Origin: Flavobacteriales bacterium
Lineage (GTDB): Bacteria; Bacteroidota; Bacteroidia; Flavobacteriales_D; Parvicellaceae
Length of the DNA: 15,294 nt
Direction: 5' to 3'
Assembly (NCBI GenBank): GCA_026993705.1
Contig: JALWSJ010000292.1
Coordinates: 1-15,294 of the forward strand
Shown: positions 1 through 7,421 of the stretch, piece after piece
How positions within the stretch are numbered: the first letter of the stretch is position 1
Layout of the letters: each line of letters opens with the position of its first letter
Program-made: the position numbers and the translations under genes
Notes under the pieces: model-generated
Seen by the model: only the letters and a program-made list of their open reading frames with translations
Database searches by the model: none
What the model was told of the DNA's origin: nothing

Positions 1-13
1 TTCTATCCCTAAC
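1..13 (-). repeat. Edge of a further module-2 repeat copy (copy D)
   Basis: Read on the minus strand these 13 bases are GTTAGGGATAGAA, identical to the 5' end of the complete module-2 copy at 14743-14881. They directly follow the right end of a module-1 inverted repeat, as in the complete composite at 9652-9965. I infer that the rest of this copy lies just outside the left edge of the window. Confidence 0.5.
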
Positions 14-161
14 ACAGGACAGGTGAGAGCAAAGAAAACGGAGTTTAGTTTTAGATAATGAAAAATTCTTTTCCATAGCTAGTGCTATGCAAAAGAATTT
101 TGAAGAAGTATAAAGAAAATAAAACCATTTTATTGTGCTCAGGTGACTCGTGTTAGGGATA
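4..161 (-). repeat. Module-1 long inverted repeat, MITE-like (copy 1)
   Basis: The ends are inverted copies: TATCCCTAACAC at 4-15 and GTGTTAGGGATA at 150-161, with weaker inverted similarity further inward. The centre is a strong hairpin, arms 62-79 and 84-101, 17 of 18 positions paired around a 4-base loop. Read on the minus strand it aligns along its length with 9652-9812: both share a GAGCAC-ATAAAATG block, a CTTTAT-CTTCTTCA block, the GCATAGC-type hairpin tip and a TTTTTCAT block. It encodes nothing. A non-autonomous element moved by a transposase elsewhere is the simplest reading, but no target-site duplication is evident. Confidence 0.7.
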
Positions 162-175
162 CCAATCCCTAACAC
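150..175. repeat. Perfect palindrome at junction of two repeat ends
   Basis: GTGTTAGGGAT at 150-160 is the exact inverse of ATCCCTAACAC at 165-175, with a 4-base loop. It is the terminus of the module-1 copy at 4-161 meeting, head to head, the terminus of the partial copy at 165-239. Confidence 0.8.
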
Positions 176-239
176 GGACGAAATTGGCAGATAGAAAGAG
201 AATTTTTGGTTTCTTAGACGATGAAAAAATCTTTGCATA
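165..239 (-). repeat. Partial module-1 repeat (right half)
   Basis: Read on the minus strand, this begins at the hairpin tip (TATGCAAAGA), continues through a TTTTTTCATCGTCT block shared with 9735-9790, and ends with the terminal GTGTTAGGGAT. The left half is missing and the toxin-antitoxin genes start where it should be. A similar half copy lies on the other side of those genes at 928-984. Confidence 0.6.
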
Positions 240-245
240 CATAAT

Positions 246-578
246 TTATCTTGTTAACTCCAAACAAGATAAATCATTTATCGATAAGAACTCACGAATT
301 AAATTCTTTCGTTGATTAAGTATTTTTGCTATATGAGAAGTGGTTAAATTTCCCGTTCTCAACCATATTATTTTTGGAGGAACTCCGTACAATACGCTTA
401 AATTATAAAAGTCAGCATCAAAACTAACGATAGTATATCCTCTTTCTTTAGCATATTTCCAAATTTCAACATCAGTTGCCCCTTCTAGTCCTAATTCTCT
501 AACTTGAACAGCTTCAAAACTTGACTCCAATTTACGAATAACTCTAAAAGAAATGTTTTGATCTAATAGAATTTTCAT
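246..578 (-). CDS. DUF5615-family PIN-like toxin
   Basis: This 110-residue protein has the layout of the DUF5615 PIN-like family, a predicted metal-dependent RNase toxin of type II toxin-antitoxin modules. The N-terminal LLDQN (D6, N8) corresponds to the usual LLDEN. The central TDVEIWKYAKERGY (about 35-48) and SFDADFYN (D54, D56) supply the other acidic residues expected at the metal site, and IWLRTGN (71-77) is also typical. Q7 replaces the more common Glu, a possible but unproven sign of reduced activity. Its start codon overlaps the stop of the upstream DUF433 gene by 4 bases (ATGA), which indicates translational coupling and antitoxin-first order. Family assignment is by motif recall; the RNase role is predicted for the family, not shown here. 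Confidence 0.85.
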   Translation of the reverse strand: MKILLDQNISFRVIRKLESSFEAVQVRELGLEGATDVEIWKYAKERGYTIVSFDADFYNLSVLYGVPPKIIWLRTGNLTTSHIAKILNQRKNLIREFLSINDLSCLELTR

Positions 579-799
579 GAAGCAATAGCAATATGACGTT
601 CTTTATTTGCAGCAAATAATAAACAAGAATTAATGGCTTCAATTGACAATTCAGGAAAATCCTCTAAAATTTCTTGTTTTGTCATTCCTGAAGCCAACCA
701 ATTTAAAACATCAAAAACACTAATTCTAGTATTTTTAATACAAGGTTTTCCAAATCTAACATTTGGGTCTATCGATATGTATTTTTGAATAAGACTCAT
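575..799 (-). CDS. DUF433-family antitoxin
   Basis: This 74-residue protein matches the DUF433 family: ISIDPNVRFGKPCIKNTRI (about 8-26) followed by VFDVLNWLASGMTKQEILEDFPELS and an Ala-rich C-terminal helix. DUF433 proteins resemble a small winged or helix-turn-helix fold and are regularly paired with DUF5615 toxins as the neutralising, probably DNA-binding, partner. It lies immediately upstream of the toxin gene and overlaps it by 4 bases. The ATG at 799 follows a TAAATTTG box (812-805) by only 5 bases, so the message may have almost no leader. The pair sits between two half copies of the module-1 repeat. Confidence 0.85.
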   Translation of the reverse strand: MSLIQKYISIDPNVRFGKPCIKNTRISVFDVLNWLASGMTKQEILEDFPELSIEAINSCLLFAANKERHIAIAS

Positions 800-804
800 A
801 ACTA

Positions 805-812
805 CAAATTTA
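805..812 (-). promoter_or_regulatory. Candidate -7 box for the toxin-antitoxin operon
   Basis: TAAATTTG matches the Bacteroidetes -7 consensus TAnnTTTG and ends 5 bases before the DUF433 ATG. No convincing TTG -33 element is seen at 18-20 bases upstream, so confidence is moderate. Confidence 0.4.
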
Positions 813-927
813 ACTTAATAACAATAATAATGGTTACAAATATTACTAAATATTTCTTAGCCGTAAACCCGAAAGTAATTTCATTAAAAAAAATCAAAAT
901 ATGCATCATACCATTTTAATTTTGAAA

Positions 928-984
928 CGAGCCGAAAGAAAGTGAACTTTAGTTTTCTCAGACGATGAAAAATTCTTTTGCATA
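928..984 (-). repeat. Partial module-1 repeat lacking its terminus
   Basis: Read on the minus strand it runs from TATGCAAAAGAATTTTTCAT through CGTCTGAGAAAACTAAAG to a CTTTCTTTCGGCTC end. It therefore matches the inner right half of module 1 (compare 9735-9790), but the GTTAGGGAT end is absent. It has the same orientation as the half copy at 165-239. Confidence 0.55.
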
Positions 985-1205
985 ACTCAGTTAAAAATAT
1001 GTAACAAAAACTCGTTTTTAATTTTTTTGAAGCTTTCTTTTATCAAAAACGAATAGCATTGGTTATTATTTACTAATTTTGAAGCTTGATGCTGTTTCAT
1101 ATTATGAATAGGCAAAAATTGGAACAAATTCGTACAAGAGAAGATATAAACCTTTTATTTCGTCTTACTTCAACCTAAAAAAGAAAGAGGTAAGCAGAAA
1201 AGCTT

Positions 1206-3911
1206 ATGTGGCAAAAGATAGCACGATTAATTTTACGAAATAGAATCCCCATACTCCTGCTATTAGGTGTAATTACGGTTGTAATGGGCTACTTTGCTAC
1301 GAAAGTAGAGATGCTCTATGAGTTTTCTAAACTATTACCAGACAACGACCCTGTTAGTATCGAATACAATCGTTTTAGGAAAGACTTCGGTCAAGATGGT
1401 TTGGCGGTTGTCATAGCTACCACCAACGAAAATCTATATGATTATGATAAATTTAAAAAATGGTATAAACTCGGGCAAGAACTACAACAAATAAGTGTTC
1501 CGCTCAAAGGTACATTACCACAACAATATGGACATCCTGTTGATTCAATTTTTTCAGAAGCTCATTTCTCTTACATTGTAAAAAATAAGAAAAAAAAGAA
1601 ATTTGAAATTGTTCCTGCTTTTAAAACTTTTCCAAACAATCAACAAGAGTTGGACAGTATTATAAATATAGTTACTAACCTTCCTTTTTACAATAATATT
1701 CTCTACAAAAAAGACGGTAACCTCCACCTGATGATGTTGTCTTTGAATAAGGATATTTTTAACTCTAAAAACAGAGGTTCGTTAATTCAAGAAATACACC
1801 GTACGGCAGAACAATATTCCGATGAAATAGGTCCTTTTATTTACTCCGGGTTGCCTTATATCAGAGATGTTACGATGAAGAAAGTTCAAAAAGAACTTTA
1901 CCTTTTTACCATATTGGCTTTATTGATAACCTCTACCCTACTCTACCTTTTCTTTAAGTCCTTTAAAGTGGTCTTAATTTCAATGGTGGTTGTCATCATC
2001 GGGGTAATTTGGTCTATTGGTTCAATCGGATTAATCGGATATAAAATTACAGCACTAATGGGATTGATTCCTCCTTTGATGATTGTTATCGGTATTCCTA
2101 ATTGTGTTTATCTAATCACTAAATATCAACAAGAATACAAAAGTCATAAAAATAAAATAAAAGCACTAACCCGCGTCATTCAGAAAGTAGGAACAGCTAC
2201 ACTAATGACCAACGCAACTACGGCAATGGGCTTTGGAACATTTATTTTTACTCATAGTAAAATGATGCAAGACTTTGGTGTTATTGCGTCAATTAATATC
2301 TTATTACTGTTCGTTGTTTCTATTTTGGTTGTTCCTATTATCTATAGTTTTCTTCCCCCTCCAAAAGAAAAACACACCCAACATTTAGATAGACAATGGC
2401 TCTACAAAATTGTTCAGAAATTAGAAATACTAAGTACAAGCTACCGTAAACAAGTCTATCTATTAACAGGCTTAGCTTTTGTTTTGGGAATATACGGTAT
2501 GACTAAAATGAAAACAACCGGAAACATCGTAGATGATTTACCTAAAAATGATGTGGTTGTAAAAGATTTAAAATTCTTTGAAAAAGAACTCGGAGGTGTT
2601 ATGCCTTTTGAAATTATTGTATCCTCTTCGGACACCATTTACAAAAGTTATGATAACATTCGTAAAATCAATGACATCCAAAAGTCATTACTCGCAGAGA
2701 ATAAATTATCGCGTTCTGTCTCACTTGTTGATGCTATTAAATTTATTACACAGGCTTATCACAACGGCAATCCTGAAAAATACACCTTGAAAGACAAAAA
2801 GGGGCTAAGTAAAATTCTAAAATCAAAATATTTTAAAAATACTTTTAACTTAGATGCTAAATCTTCAAATAAATCAGAGGAAGTATTAAACGGATTCTTA
2901 GATAAAACGAAAAAACAAACTCGAATAACCGTCCAAATTGCCGATGTAGGCATAGACACAATGGAAGCTGTTGTTGGTAGGGTTTCCAAAAGAATTAATG
3001 CTATTGTCAATGAAGAAAAAATTATAAGCGACCAAATTCTTAAAGAAAATGATTTGATAAAGAAAAAACAGTTAACAAAAGAATTGTTTCAAAAATATCC
3101 TTGGGTAGAAAATAAAATAGTGGATTCATACAGCTCTGAAAAACCTGATTTTTCAGAACAATATATGGACGATGAAGATATAGTATATACTTTGGTAGAG
3201 GACAATCATTTTAATACCACACTACAAAATGTTATTGCACAACAACCCGAATTGAATTTTTACATCACCGGAAGTGCCGTAAATTATACCAAAGGAACAA
3301 CTTATTTAGTTAACAACTTATTCATTAGTTTAGCTTTAGCAATTATTGTCATTGCTATTTTAATGGCTGTATTATTTCACTCGTGGAAAATGGTTGTGGT
3401 ATCATTAATTCCCAACCTTTTACCCCTTATACTTACTTCAGCGATAATGGGATTCTTTGGCATCCCTATCAAACCATCAACGATATTGGTGTTTAGTATT
3501 GCCTTTGGTATTTCCGTAGATGACACCATCCATTTTTTAGCAAAATACAGACAAGAACTTTCACTTACCAATTGGAATATTAAAAAATCTGTCGTTTCTT
3601 CCATCGAAGAAACCGGTGTAAGTATGATTTACACTTCTATCATTTTATTCTTCGGCTTTGGTATTTTCTCTCTTTCTGAATTTGGAGGGACTCAAGCCCT
3701 TGGTATTTTAGTATCTATTACATTATTTGTTGCAATGTTATCTAATTTAGTACTCCTCCCTTCTCTATTGCTATCTTTAGAAAAACTTATTACAAACAAA
3801 GCTTTTAAAGACCCTTTGCTTGAGGTCGTAGATGAAGAAGAAGATATAGATTTAGGTCAATTAGTAGTTGATAAAAAAGAAACAAAAATTAATACCCCGA
3901 AGGAATTATGA
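1206..3911 (+). CDS. RND/MMPL-superfamily membrane exporter
   Basis: This 901-residue protein has the duplicated RND architecture. TM1 is at about 14-32, followed by a periplasmic domain to about 230 and a bundle of five helices to about 385. TM7 is at about 415-433, followed by a second periplasmic domain to about 705 and a final five-helix bundle to about 870; a charged cytoplasmic tail ends the protein. It resembles the COG1033/MMPL group, whose members export lipids or other hydrophobic molecules using proton energy, rather than the AcrB drug pumps. The TM4-equivalent of the second half carries GISVDDTIH (D772, D773), the probable proton-relay acids; the first half has GIPNC (296-300) with no acid. 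Its stop overlaps the rfbA start (ATGA), so the two are coupled. No membrane-fusion or outer-membrane partner gene is nearby. The substrate is unknown. Confidence 0.85.
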   Translation: MWQKIARLILRNRIPILLLLGVITVVMGYFATKVEMLYEFSKLLPDNDPVSIEYNRFRKDFGQDGLAVVIATTNENLYDYDKFKKWYKLGQELQQISVPLKGTLPQQYGHPVDSIFSEAHFSYIVKNKKKKKFEIVPAFKTFPNNQQELDSIINIVTNLPFYNNILYKKDGNLHLMMLSLNKDIFNSKNRGSLIQEIHRTAEQYSDEIGPFIYSGLPYIRDVTMKKVQKELYLFTILALLITSTLLYLFFKSFKVVLISMVVVIIGVIWSIGSIGLIGYKITALMGLIPPLMIVIGIPNCVYLITKYQQEYKSHKNKIKALTRVIQKVGTATLMTNATTAMGFGTFIFTHSKMMQDFGVIASINILLLFVVSILVVPIIYSFLPPPKEKHTQHLDRQWLYKIVQKLEILSTSYRKQVYLLTGLAFVLGIYGMTKMKTTGNIVDDLPKNDVVVKDLKFFEKELGGVMPFEIIVSSSDTIYKSYDNIRKINDIQKSLLAENKLSRSVSLVDAIKFITQAYHNGNPEKYTLKDKKGLSKILKSKYFKNTFNLDAKSSNKSEEVLNGFLDKTKKQTRITVQIADVGIDTMEAVVGRVSKRINAIVNEEKIISDQILKENDLIKKKQLTKELFQKYPWVENKIVDSYSSEKPDFSEQYMDDEDIVYTLVEDNHFNTTLQNVIAQQPELNFYITGSAVNYTKGTTYLVNNLFISLALAIIVIAILMAVLFHSWKMVVVSLIPNLLPLILTSAIMGFFGIPIKPSTILVFSIAFGISVDDTIHFLAKYRQELSLTNWNIKKSVVSSIEETGVSMIYTSIILFFGFGIFSLSEFGGTQALGILVSITLFVAMLSNLVLLPSLLLSLEKLITNKAFKDPLLEVVDEEEDIDLGQLVVDKKETKINTPKEL

Positions 3912-4786
3912 AAGGAATTATTTTAGCAGGAGGTTCAGGCACAAGGTTACACCCTTTGACATTAGCTGTAAGTAAACAATTAATGCCTGTTTACAATAAA
4001 CCGATGATTTACTATCCGCTTTCTACGCTTATGGTCGCAGGAATAAAAGATATTTTAATCATCACTACACCTCACGACCAAGAGGCGTTTAAAAAGTTAT
4101 TAGGAGATGGTAGTCAATTGGGATGCAATTTTCAATATGCCGTTCAAGAAAAACCAAACGGACTTGCTCAAGCATTCGTTATCGGTAAAGAGTTTATTGC
4201 TAAAGATAAGGTAGCATTGATTTTAGGAGACAACATTTTCTTTGGTACGGGAATGGGAAAATTGTTACGAAATTCACTCAATCCCGAAGGAGGTCTAGTC
4301 TTCGCTTATCACGTTTCCGATCCCGAGCGATACGGAGTCGTCGAATTTGACAAGGATAATAATGTTCTTTCTATTGAAGAGAAACCTAAAAAGCCAAAAT
4401 CATCTTATGCCGTACCGGGATTATATTTCTATAACAATAACGTAATTGAAATTGCAGAAAAATTAAAGCCTTCTGCTCGTGGAGAATATGAAATTACAGA
4501 CGTTAATAAAGCCTATTTGGAAGCAGGAAAATTAAAAGTAGAAATATTAGAACGTGGTACAGCTTGGTTAGATACTGGCACGTTTACTTCGTTGATGCAA
4601 GCGGGACAATATGTCCAAACCATAGAAGATCGTCAAGGTTTAGGTGTTGGTTGTATTGAAGCTGTAGCTTATTCAAGAGGTTTTATAAATAAAGAACAAT
4701 TAAGAAAATTAGCTGAACCATTGGTGAAAAGTGGCTACGGTAATTATTTATTAAGCATTCTCCAAGAAGAAGAGGGTAACATATAG
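3908..4786 (+). CDS. rfbA: Glucose-1-phosphate thymidylyltransferase (RmlA/RfbA)
   Basis: It converts dTTP and glucose-1-phosphate to dTDP-glucose, the first step toward dTDP-L-rhamnose and related surface sugars, in the cytoplasm. The protein has 292 residues, the normal family length. The nucleotide-binding GGSGTRL is at 8-14 and SKQLMPVYNKPMIYYPL at 22-38. LGDN at 106-109 includes D108, EKP is at 158-160 and GEYEITDVN at 192-200. WLDTGT at 220-225 includes D222, and D108 and D222 would be the Mg2+ ligands. The start is fixed by the 4-bp ATGA overlap with the exporter gene. The partner genes rfbB, rfbC and rfbD are not in the window, which is unusual because they are often clustered with it. 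Confidence 0.95.
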   Translation: MKGIILAGGSGTRLHPLTLAVSKQLMPVYNKPMIYYPLSTLMVAGIKDILIITTPHDQEAFKKLLGDGSQLGCNFQYAVQEKPNGLAQAFVIGKEFIAKDKVALILGDNIFFGTGMGKLLRNSLNPEGGLVFAYHVSDPERYGVVEFDKDNNVLSIEEKPKKPKSSYAVPGLYFYNNNVIEIAEKLKPSARGEYEITDVNKAYLEAGKLKVEILERGTAWLDTGTFTSLMQAGQYVQTIEDRQGLGVGCIEAVAYSRGFINKEQLRKLAEPLVKSGYGNYLLSILQEEEGNI

Positions 4787-4790
4787 AAAA

Positions 4791-5762
4791 ATGAAAGATA
4801 TAACGGAATATCAAAATTTAGTTGAAACTCAGATAGAGAAACTTAATACGCATCCTACAGATTTGTCTCTGTACGATCCAGTGAGTTATATTTTATCATT
4901 GGGAGGAAAGAGAATACGTCCTGTTTTAACACTAATTGCTACGGATTTATTTGGAGGAGTAGTAGAAGATTCTTTTAAGTCGGCAATCGGAATAGAAATG
5001 TTCCATAATTTCACCTTGTTGCACGATGATATAATGGATGAAGCTCCTTTAAGACGAGGAATGCCTACCGTTCACGAAAAATGGAACATCAATACTGCTA
5101 TCCTTTCAGGAGATGTAATGTTTGTTCAAGCCTTCGTTATGGTTACTTCTTGTAAAACTAAATATTTACGTGATGTTTTGGATTTATTTAATGTTACCGC
5201 GATAGAAGTTTGCGAAGGACAACACCTAGATATGGAATTTGAGACTCGTGAAGATGTTTCAATTCCAGAGTACATTGAGATGATAAAGCTAAAAACATCG
5301 GTTCTAATCGGTTGTTCGCTCAAACTTGGAGCTATACTTGCTGACGCTGACAAAGAAGATGCTAACAACCTTTATGACTTTGGTTTATACTTAGGTATAG
5401 CTTTCCAAATTCAAGATGATATTCTTGATGTTTACGGAGATGCTTCTTTATTCGGAAAACAAGTTGGAGGGGATATTTTAGCCAATAAAAAAACTTATTT
5501 ACTTCTAAAAGCTCTTGAAAACGCTAATACAGAACAAGCTGAACAACTACAAAATTGGCTAAACGACAACGATAACCCCCAGCAAAAAGTAGAAGCTGTA
5601 ACATCGTTGTTTACTGACCTAAATGTAAAAAAACAAGCAGAAGATATGATGTGGAGCTATTATGGTAAAGCCATAGAATCTCTCAAAAAAATAAATCTTC
5701 CTAAAGATAAATTTCAATACTTACTGGATTTTGCTACGAATATTATGGAAAGGGTAAAGTGA
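4791..5762 (+). CDS. Polyprenyl diphosphate synthase (GGPP/FPP-type)
   Basis: A trans-isoprenyl diphosphate synthase that condenses isopentenyl diphosphate with allylic diphosphates. In its 323 residues are the GGKRIRP block (38-44), the first Asp-rich motif DDIMD (79-83), a KT pair near 168, the second Asp-rich motif DDILD (209-213) and GGDILANKKTYLL (226-238). The aromatic F74 lies five residues before the first motif, and there is no two-residue insertion in the motif. By the known chain-length rules this suggests a short product such as geranylgeranyl diphosphate, feeding carotenoid or quinone synthesis, not an octaprenyl chain; this is inference. It follows rfbA by 4 bases and is the last gene of the operon. 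It converges with the sugar transferase across about 22 bases of pure A/T. Confidence 0.9.
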   Translation: MKDITEYQNLVETQIEKLNTHPTDLSLYDPVSYILSLGGKRIRPVLTLIATDLFGGVVEDSFKSAIGIEMFHNFTLLHDDIMDEAPLRRGMPTVHEKWNINTAILSGDVMFVQAFVMVTSCKTKYLRDVLDLFNVTAIEVCEGQHLDMEFETREDVSIPEYIEMIKLKTSVLIGCSLKLGAILADADKEDANNLYDFGLYLGIAFQIQDDILDVYGDASLFGKQVGGDILANKKTYLLLKALENANTEQAEQLQNWLNDNDNPQQKVEAVTSLFTDLNVKKQAEDMMWSYYGKAIESLKKINLPKDKFQYLLDFATNIMERVK

Positions 5763-5784
5763 TATTATATAATATAATATATTA

Positions 5785-6378
5785 TTATCCCTTAAACAAC
5801 TTAGCAACAGTCTTCCCAATCAATTTTAAATCCAATAGAAAGTTTTGTTGCTCAATATATTTTAAATTCAAATCCAATTTTTCAGGCATAATCTCATTGA
5901 TATAAGTCTCCTCAGGGTTATCTGACTTCCCAAGAATTTCATTCTCATTAATATACTCTAAAGAAGCAAAATCCGTCAACCCTGGTTTGACTGAAAGTAC
6001 CTTTTTCTGTTTAGTAGTATAAAGAGCAACATATTTTGGAACTTCGGGACGAGGACCTACAATACTCATATCTCCCACCAAAACATTAATCAATTGGGGA
6101 AACTCATCTATTTTAAATTTTCTCAACCAATACCCTACTTTGGTAATCCTAGGGTCGCGTCCTCCCACCGTTATTTGCCCTTTAGCCTCAGCATCTGTTT
6201 GCATCGTACGAAACTTATACAAACCAAAAGGTTTTTCGTCTTTTCCTACTCTTATTTGTTTAAAAAACACACCTCCTTTACTATCAAAAACAATAAGCAC
6301 AGCAATCACCACAAAAGCAGGAGCTCCCACAACTAAAACCGCCAAAGAAGATAAAATATCAAACGTTCGTTTCAGCAT
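5785..6378 (-). CDS. PglC-like monotopic sugar-phosphate transferase
   Basis: A member of the bacterial sugar transferase family (WcaJ/PglC type). These enzymes move a sugar-1-phosphate from a nucleotide sugar to undecaprenyl phosphate at the inner membrane, starting assembly of a capsule, O-antigen or exopolysaccharide unit. At 197 residues it is the minimal catalytic form: an N-terminal hydrophobic re-entrant segment (about 10-30), KFRTM (55-59), DEFPQL (91-96, with the D91-E92 catalytic pair) and GDMSIVGPRPE (102-112). Its ATG directly follows the TAA of the deaminase gene, so it is the third gene of that minus-strand operon. The sugar it transfers cannot be read from sequence. No other glycan-cluster genes adjoin it except rfbA in the converging operon. 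Confidence 0.9.
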   Translation of the reverse strand: MLKRTFDILSSLAVLVVGAPAFVVIAVLIVFDSKGGVFFKQIRVGKDEKPFGLYKFRTMQTDAEAKGQITVGGRDPRITKVGYWLRKFKIDEFPQLINVLVGDMSIVGPRPEVPKYVALYTTKQKKVLSVKPGLTDFASLEYINENEILGKSDNPEETYINEIMPEKLDLNLKYIEQQNFLLDLKLIGKTVAKLFKG

Positions 6379-7386
6379 TTATTTCTTCGCTTCAAAGTAA
6401 TCCTCCAATTCAGAAATGTACTTTTTCTTTGTTTCGTCATCTAACAAAGAATAAGAAAAACTATTCTTAGCAAGTTCAAATAAATCCTCTTTGGTTAAGC
6501 CTAAAGCCTCCTGAATCTCAATAAAATTTTTATTCACCTGCCCACCAAAATATGCAGGATCATCTGAATTAACCGTAGCCTTAAGACCTAAATCCAACAT
6601 TTTTTTCAAAGGATGTTGTTTTAAGTCCGATACCACTTTCAAGGCTAAATTAGACAAAGGACAAACTGTAAGAGCTAAATCTCTACTTTTAATTTCCTCA
6701 ATCAATTTCTTATCCTGAAGAGCATTATTCCCATGGTCAATTCTTTTAATCCCTAATAACTCTATTGCTTCCCAAATATAATCCGCATCTCCTTCTTCTC
6801 CAGCATGAGCAACAGGTATATATCCCTCTTTAGACGACGCCTCAAACACTTTTTTAAACTTGCTAGGCGGATTTCCCTTCTCAGAAGAATCCAGTCCGAC
6901 AGCTTTTATTTTATCTTTATGTGGTAACGATTGTTCTAATGTCTTAAATGCTTCTTCCTCCGAAAGATGGCGAAGATAACTCATAATTAAAAATGAAGTA
7001 ATCCCCCATTCTTTATACGCGTCTTGCGTAGCTTTATAAATACCGTTAATTACCGTATCAAAAGAAACGCCTCTTTCTGTATGCGTTTGCGGATCAAACA
7101 TAATCTCAGTATGTCTAACATTCTGAGCACTACACTTTTCCAAATAAGCCCACGTTAAATCATAAAAATCTTGCTCCTTGAGCAATACACCCGCTCCTTG
7201 ATAGTAGATATCCAAAAAATCTTGTAAACAATCAAAATTATACGCCTTTCTCAAATCCTCAACACTATCGTATTTCAACTCTATATTGTTTCGTTGAGCA
7301 ATAGCAAAAAGTAATTCAGGTTCTAAAGAACCTTCAATATGTAAATGTAATTCAGCCTTAGGCAATCCTTCTATAAATTTTTCCAT
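6379..7386 (-). CDS. Adenosine deaminase family protein, probably adenine deaminase
   Basis: A zinc amidohydrolase of the adenosine deaminase family acting in purine salvage in the cytosol. With the ATG at 7386 it has 335 residues. HLH supplies H14 and H16, HAGEEG supplies H194 and the catalytic E197, RIDHGNN supplies H218, and NSDDP supplies D275 and D276. The block GLDSSEKGNPPSKF replaces the GFDLAG type of true adenosine deaminases; from memory this is typical of the fungal Aah1 and bacterial adenine deaminases, so adenine to hypoxanthine is the more likely reaction. I chose the ATG over an in-frame TTG at 7410 because the TTG lies upstream of a good -7 box (TATCTTTG, 7400-7393), whose transcript would begin near the ATG. 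The gene lies 35 bases after the hydroxylase and touches the sugar transferase. Confidence 0.85.
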   Translation of the reverse strand: MEKFIEGLPKAELHLHIEGSLEPELLFAIAQRNNIELKYDSVEDLRKAYNFDCLQDFLDIYYQGAGVLLKEQDFYDLTWAYLEKCSAQNVRHTEIMFDPQTHTERGVSFDTVINGIYKATQDAYKEWGITSFLIMSYLRHLSEEEAFKTLEQSLPHKDKIKAVGLDSSEKGNPPSKFKKVFEASSKEGYIPVAHAGEEGDADYIWEAIELLGIKRIDHGNNALQDKKLIEEIKSRDLALTVCPLSNLALKVVSDLKQHPLKKMLDLGLKATVNSDDPAYFGGQVNKNFIEIQEALGLTKEDLFELAKNSFSYSLLDDETKKKYISELEDYFEAKK

Positions 7387-7392
7387 AATGGA

Positions 7393-7400
7393 CAAAGATA
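7393..7400 (-). promoter_or_regulatory. Candidate -7 box for the deaminase gene
   Basis: TATCTTTG matches TAnnTTTG and ends 6 bases before the deaminase ATG, which would give a leaderless or nearly leaderless message. No TTG is found at the usual -33 distance, so this may be a secondary promoter inside the hydroxylase operon. Confidence 0.4.
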
Positions 7401-7421
7401 CAATTTTCAAAGAATAAAAAT

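Larger units (their letters stand above)
800..1205. other. Gene-free interval between divergent TA pair and exporter operon
   Basis: It holds a half module-1 repeat (928-984) and an 8-bp inverted repeat TCGTTTTT/AAAAACGA (1012-1019 and 1045-1052). There is also a TAATTTTG sequence at 1074-1081 that could be a -7 box for the exporter gene, but it lacks a well-spaced -33 element. No credible small ORF is seen. Confidence 0.5.

Noticed and set aside
5762..5775. ATATTATATAATAT palindrome between convergent genes as a terminator
   Set aside because: It is a perfect palindrome but contains no G or C, so the stem would be weak; simple AT richness explains it.
7387..7410. TTG start giving an eight-residue longer deaminase
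   Set aside because: The TATCTTTG promoter box lies within this stretch, and the normal family start is near the ATG at 7386.
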